Source: Thysanoteuthis rhombus (taxonomy: Eukaryota > Mollusca > Cephalopoda > Oegopsida > Thysanoteuthidae). From it: DNA of 64,000 nucleotides. The stretch is from positions 52,253,181-52,317,180 of the forward strand of contig OY735218.1 in NCBI GenBank assembly GCA_963457665.1. The letters are read 5' to 3'. The notes under the pieces are model-generated. The model worked only from the letters and a program-made list of their open reading frames with translations. It searched no databases and was not told the DNA's origin. Position numbers and translations under genes: made by a program. This document shows, one piece after another, positions 58,981 through 64,000 of this stretch (the stretch's first letter is position 1; every line of letters begins with the position of its first letter).

Positions 58981-59879
58981 CATTTTGAAGTATGTGATGT
59001 TGTTTTTGAGCCTTAACAAGGAATGGATTAGTACTGTGCCTCACATCTGGTAGCTACTGTCCAGATCTTGGGAAATATCACTAGGTTTCAAAATATATCA
59101 CTTCATGATGAATTATTGTGTATATTTTCATTTTCATACACATGGCACATTAAACAAAGTATACAGTCATATCCATGTTGGTGTCTTTCATCATTTTTTT
59201 GTTTTGGAATTTAAAACAACTGAATACATCGCGAGAAATATCTTAAAAAGAGTGATATCATGAATCATGGGATATTACTATATATACTTTACATTGCTTA
59301 TATACTAGATGCATTCATATACAAAGGAATTCACAACTGGATTGAACATTTGGAAGTAAGAAAGGTCATCAAGTCTGTCTTGGCAACTATATTGATATAT
59401 CAATTCATATGCTTAGAGAAAGCATTGTGCACTCAAAAAACGTCTCACATGAATGCTTGATCAATTTTTATTTGAAAAAAAAGAAAGTTTTTTTAATCTT
59501 TTGATGGTATTTTTACGTTTAAAATAATTTCCTGCAACATTGGCTCTAAATTGCCATTCTTTGAAATAAAATGCTCAGAAAAGAGAAAATATTCAGTCAA
59601 CAAAATACTTATTATCCTTCTTCTGATCACAGAAGAAAAATGAATTGGTGAAATGCAAAAAATATTAAAATATTCTGATATGTATATCATCAGAATATTT
59701 ATCTGCAGATATTGTAGATAATACCAAAAAGGATGAAAAGGAAGGATTCATTGTTCCTCTTTGACTGGAATTTTCTTTCATCCTAAATTTTTTTATTGCT
59801 TTTTATTTATAGAAATGATTGTAAGTCTATAGCAGAGAGTAGACAGTGCAGATTGGAGATAAAGAAGAAAGAAAGAGCT
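58981..59879. other. Non-coding DNA, nothing recognised
   Basis: No assigned motif. Confidence 0.45.
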
Positions 59880-59985
59880 CTAACCGATACTTAAACTTGC
59901 ATCCCTTTTACCTTGGGATGCTATCTAGGTAAAGCACTGCTTTACTGATTGAACTATGAGAGCTTTGTTTCGGCTGGTAGGAGAT
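59880..59985 (-). mobile_element. tRNA-like SINE head
   Basis: Minus strand: CTCATAGTTCAATCAGTAAA then GCAGTGC (A-box-like), and GATGCAAGTTTAAGTATCGG (B-box-like), with a tRNA-like gap between. Confidence 0.5.
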
Positions 59986-60800
59986 CAAACTCAAGCCATG
60001 AAATCATCTTTTATCCTTGCCTGATCATTTGACACCATATTCATTTTATTCTTTATTTCTGATCTGCACCAATTATTCACAGCATCAAACTGACGGCCTG
60101 ATTAAATTTTTATAAAAAGAAACTAAAAAATTTAGGAAGAAAGAAACACTAGTGGAAAAATAACAATGGTGGACAATGTTTGATCTGATGAAAAAAGATT
60201 TTAAAAAATTTTGAGGTTATTATCTTTAACTGCCGCTTTCTTTCTAGCAGTGATTAAACCTCTGAAATCTTGCACCGAAAAATTCATTGATTGTCCTTGA
60301 AGCTGCTTATTCAAGTTGACCGCAAATAATCTATCGGCCATGACTTACCATTGGAATTGTTGATGAAGTGTAGAAAATCAATCATGGTTTCTGCTTTTTT
60401 TTCAATTCCCAAGCTGAAACACTCTTGAGAGACAAAGGAACCTTTTACAATGAAAAAATTGAAGTGTAAAGATATTTTAATCTATTAAATACAAATGACA
60501 GAAATTTTAGTCATTACTGTTCTAAGGTTGACTCCTTGTGATTTTCATTTTATTGTGATTGATGGCATCCCAGTTTTAAGTCAGAGCTTTTATCTAGCAG
60601 TTGATAATCTTGCAATAGATAAGGGCATTTATCTTGCAATGAAAGCTATCATTCTTCACCACCTGCTGCAATTAATGGGTTAATGGATTATTGGGAGGTG
60701 TACTCATTCAGAATCATTGTTTTCAGTTGATATCAAAACGTTGAAAACTTATCAACTTCCAAAGCTCTAATTCCATCAGATGTAAAGCCTTCTCAAAATA
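59986..60800. other. Non-coding DNA, nothing recognised
   Basis: No assigned motif. Confidence 0.45.
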
Positions 60801-60806
60801 TCTCTC

Positions 60807-60872
<66 letters not shown>

Positions 60873-60873
60873 C
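60801..60873. repeat. (CT)n-(TA)n compound microsatellite
   Basis: CT run of about 53 bp then TA; resembles the arrays at 31.64-31.83 kb. Confidence 0.95.
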
Positions 60874-60924
60874 TCACACAGAGTTATCAAACTTAGTTTC
60901 ATCAGTCAGAAGGGTTGTAGCCTA

Positions 60925-61858
60925 AATGAGACTAGGAGTGTCCAGCGACGCAGACATAGACATTGACACTCAAAGAAATAGGAATCTCCAGTCTACTTGG
61001 CTGGTTGGTCAGGCAGGACATTTGCAGGGCTATCATAGCTCAAAGGGTTGGATGAGTTCATTTGGTATGTTTGGAGGTTGCAGTTTAGTGTGGGACATTC
61101 TTCTGTATTCTTTATTGGTGTTTACTTGCATCTCACATCTTACCATTCTATGGTCGCTTCCTATGTTTACTTGGTTTAGAATTTGAATGTCTTTGATGGT
61201 GTCGCTTTTCTCCATTAGGATGTAATCTATTTCGTTTTTGGTTTCATGGTTGGGACTCTTCCAAGTCCATTTTCTATTGGTTTCATTTTGGAGAACGTAT
61301 TCATGATTTTTAAGTCATTTGTGGTTGCAAAGTTTACAAGATCTTTCCCTCTCTCGTTCTCTCTTTTGTATCCGAATTCTCCAATGCAGCATTTGTTTCC
61401 TTGTCCAACTTGTGCGTTGAAATTTCCCATAAAGATGTTGAAGTATTTTTTTGTGTCTTGTAATAGGGAGCTCAAGTCATCATTGGAGTTGTTTATTTCT
61501 CTTTTGGTTGATTGCGAAATGGGAGTGTAGACTTTGATGACATTTAGCTTGTACCTCTTTGAGAGTTGTATTATGAGGCTGGCTATGCGGTCTGAGATAG
61601 CTTTGAAAGCTACAACATTGTCTTTTAGGTTTTTATTGATGAGGAAGCCTACTCCACTTTGTTTTACTTTCTACTTTTCCGTAGTTGTATAGAATATGCT
61701 TGCTTTTCAATTCTATTTGTTCTTCTCCAGGTCTTCTCATTTCACTGATACCGATGATGTCTCTTTTGATATTTTGATTCTTTTCTTGACAAGTTAGGTA
61801 AGAATCTGTTGAGAGTGTTCTGACACTGTTGGTGCTGATCCTTTCTAATAGAAGCTAC
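60925..61858 (-). mobile_element. RTE-like LINE, inverted 5' part with AP-type endonuclease (B9a)
   Basis: Minus-strand coding for an apurinic-type endonuclease domain. The frame at 61227-61475 carries FMGNFNAQVG (family GDFNA.VG) and YKRENERGKDLVNFA. The neighbouring frame at 61033-61215 carries IGSDHRMVRCEM with the catalytic SDH motif. Frames are interrupted, so the copy is dead. It lies head-to-head with the RT part that begins at about 61859. The region below about 61030 leaves recognisable endonuclease sequence and may be flank. Confidence 0.85.
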
Positions 61859-63735
61859 CCCTACGTTTAAACCAAGAAACACACTGACCATTAGCAAAAT
61901 CTTGGGCAAAACCAGGAAACTCATGGAAAAGCACAGAAACCACAAACCACCAACAGCAACAAGGGGGAAAATAGAGGAGGTCAAACTAAACAAAACAATC
62001 AAAAAGAAAATAAGAGAAGACAAAAGAGGGTATATGACAGCAATCATTGGAACCACTTTTGAAAAATGTCAAGGCTTCAAGGCAATAAACAAAGCTCTCA
62101 GTATAAGACAGAAACAAATGACTAGCATACTTAGAAAAAAATAGAGTCATAACAACAGAGACAGAATTGTTAAACATGCCCAAGAATTCTACCAAGAACT
62201 CTACTCTTCAAGACATAGGCAACTAAAAATGACCAGGATACGTAAGACGCTGACAATCAGTTCAAGGACTTTCCAGAAGTTACATCATAGGAGGTTAAAC
62301 AAGCCATCAAACAAACAAAAAAAGGAAGGCCCCTGGACCAGATGACATTACCATTGATCTACTTAAAGAAACTGGTAAGACTGTCATCAAAAAACTAGCT
62401 AATCTAGCTAACTTTTGTCTAAAACAGAGTAAAGTCCCAAAATCATAATGCCCCTACTAAAAGGAAAAAGGAAATCCCAAAGAGCTCAACAACTACAGGC
62501 CTATAGGTCTACTCTATGAACTTTTCACAAAAATTATCACCAACTGGAAATGCTAGATGAAAACCAAGCATGAGATCAGGCTGGATTAAGAAGAAGCTAC
62601 TCGGCCATGGACCATCTCTATTCAATAAATCAGCTGAAAGAGGAAGCAGCAGAATACAAAATGCCACTTGCTGTAGCATCTATGCACTTCAAGAAGGTAT
62701 TTGACTCTGTAGAAATTCCTAAGGCCATCACACTACAAGGTGTAGACCCTGCATATGTCAAAGTGCTACAACATATACACAATCACAGCAACTCCTTTAT
62801 CTGGTAACATAAAGGCTCTAAACCCTTCCGAAAAAGAATAAAGCAAGGTAATACCAGATCACATAAATTCTCCTCAGCCTGCCTCAAGATGATTTTCCGA
62901 AACCTTGACTGGAAGAATAAAGGAATCAAAATAGATGGCAAATATCTGAGTAACCTCAGATTTGCAGATGACATCGTCCTTTTCACAGAGAACCTATACA
63001 ACCTCCGACTAATGCTAGATAAACTAAACAAAGAAAACAAGAAAATTGGCCTGCACATGAACTTAAGTATAACAAAAGTCATGTGCAACGATCACATCAA
63101 GAATAAGGACATAACTGTCAAAATTGAAGATGCAAAACTGGGGGTAAAGTAGATTTCTACATCTACTTAGGACAACGAATCTCGATGAAATCCACAAAAG
63201 AAAGAGAAATCAAGCAGAGAATCACCCTAGGATGGCAAGCTTTCGGCAAAGCAAACTTAACCTTCAAAAACAAGATGATCCCAAAAATCCTAACAAGAAG
63301 AGTATACAACCAATACATCTTCTTGATAGTCACTTATGGAACTGAAACATGGAATCTAACCAAGAGACAAACCCACAAACTTAGAAGAATACAACGTGCG
63401 CATAAGAGAATCATGCTCAACCTCACATGCAGAGATCACCAGACAGCACAATATATCAGAAAGAAAACGAGGGTCAGAGACATAAAATCCATTAGAAAAC
63501 TCAAATGGCAATGGGCTGGTCAAGTTGCAAAAATGGAAGACAACCGATGGACATAACAACTCACAACATGGATCCCTAGAGACCACATGCAGAACTGAGG
63601 CCAACAAAAATCAAGATAGTGAAATGACAAATCAGAAAATACTGGCGACGCCCATGATGGAGAAATATAGCAAGTCCTGGGGAAGGTCTATGTCCAACAA
63701 CGGATGTCAAAAGAATGATGATGATGATCAAGTGA
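61859..63735 (+). mobile_element. RTE-like LINE, RT part and 3' end (B9b)
   Basis: Plus-strand coding continues directly in element order from the endonuclease part. A linker (ETHGK/KLMEKHRNHKPPT-like, 61902-62144) is followed by FPEVTS..VKQAIKQTK-like and PGPDDITIDLLKE-like coding near 62330-62370. The frame at 62607-62807 carries AVASMHFKKVFDSV, where the family has AFIDYEKAFDSV. The frame at 62889-63152 carries LRFADDIVLF, the catalytic Asp pair. The frame at 63185-63556 carries TYGTETWNLTKRQ and KWQWAGQVAKMEDNRWT. The 3' end is GGTCTATGTCCAACAACGGA and a GATGATGAT tail at about 63715-63729. Several stops and frame changes; not active. Confidence 0.9.
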
Positions 63736-64000
63736 ATCATTAGGATTCATATAGAATTAATGAAATTGAAGTATTTTATCTCCTGCATTCAATAAATGCT
63801 CAACTCCCTATAATGTCTGAATGTTTACATATATTTAACTTGCTATTTCCTCCTTGATTGGCTCCTTTTCTCGTCTACTCACAAAACTATTTTGAGTTGT
63901 TTTCTGATAAAATATTTTCATAATCCCCTTTCAGCAGTTACAAAAAAACAAATATTGAGATAGCAGCCCTAAAAATGCTGTTGAATAAAAACATTAGCCA
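63736..64000. other. Non-coding DNA, nothing recognised
   Basis: AT-rich flank of the RTE insertion; no motif assigned. Confidence 0.45.

Overview
The window reads as non-coding DNA from a large, AT-rich animal genome, and a cephalopod mollusc (octopus or squid type) is my best guess. The grounds are long (TA)n arrays every few kilobases, tRNA-derived SINEs (including a tRNA-Lys-like one resembling the octopus OK family), many 3'-end fragments of one RTE-like LINE, Penelope-like element remains, hAT-type DNA transposon ends, and no convincing host gene. The species call is inference; no host gene or organelle marker confirms it. Open frames are short, and most are either readings of microsatellites or parts of transposons. 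One frame near 17.65-18.03 kb (about 126 codons, complex composition) is the only candidate host exon or retrocopy, and I could not identify it.

Layout. 0-13 kb: unremarkable AT-rich DNA, a small Ty3/Gypsy fossil (about 2.8-3.1 kb), two copies of an unnamed ~430-bp interspersed repeat (family A), a palindromic SINE-like element (family E, 9.2-9.7 kb), and a 14-bp-period AT minisatellite (10.8-11.0 kb). 13-24 kb: RTE fragments, a local duplication at 15.1/15.7 kb, the unidentified frame, family A copies facing each other at 20.5-21.5 kb, and two tRNA-Lys-like SINEs in opposite orientation (22.2-22.7 kb). 24-37 kb: RTE tails, a small MITE framed by direct repeats (25.6-26.1 kb), a long SINE (27.4-27.8 kb), a Penelope GIY-YIG fossil (30.8-31.1 kb), a ~1.43-kb hAT-type insertion carrying family E copies (33.6-35.0 kb), and a 1-kb RTE 3' copy. 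37-54 kb: minisatellites, more SINEs, and a 153-bp insertion with 12-bp target-site duplications that carries a hammerhead-ribozyme-like core (44.2-44.4 kb), followed by more family A and RTE pieces. 54-64 kb: a pyrimidine-rich tandem array, a pair of tandem 20-bp hairpins, a second hammerhead-like copy (54.66-54.71 kb), and the longest RTE copy (60.9-63.7 kb), whose endonuclease part is inverted relative to its reverse transcriptase part, as expected from twin priming.

The most interesting signals are the two hammerhead-like motifs. Helix II changes between the copies but stays paired, and a Penelope-like endonuclease fossil lies in the same window. Next come the twin hairpins beside the second copy, the 5'-inverted RTE, and several dense repeat families (A, C, D, E) that I cannot assign to a named family.
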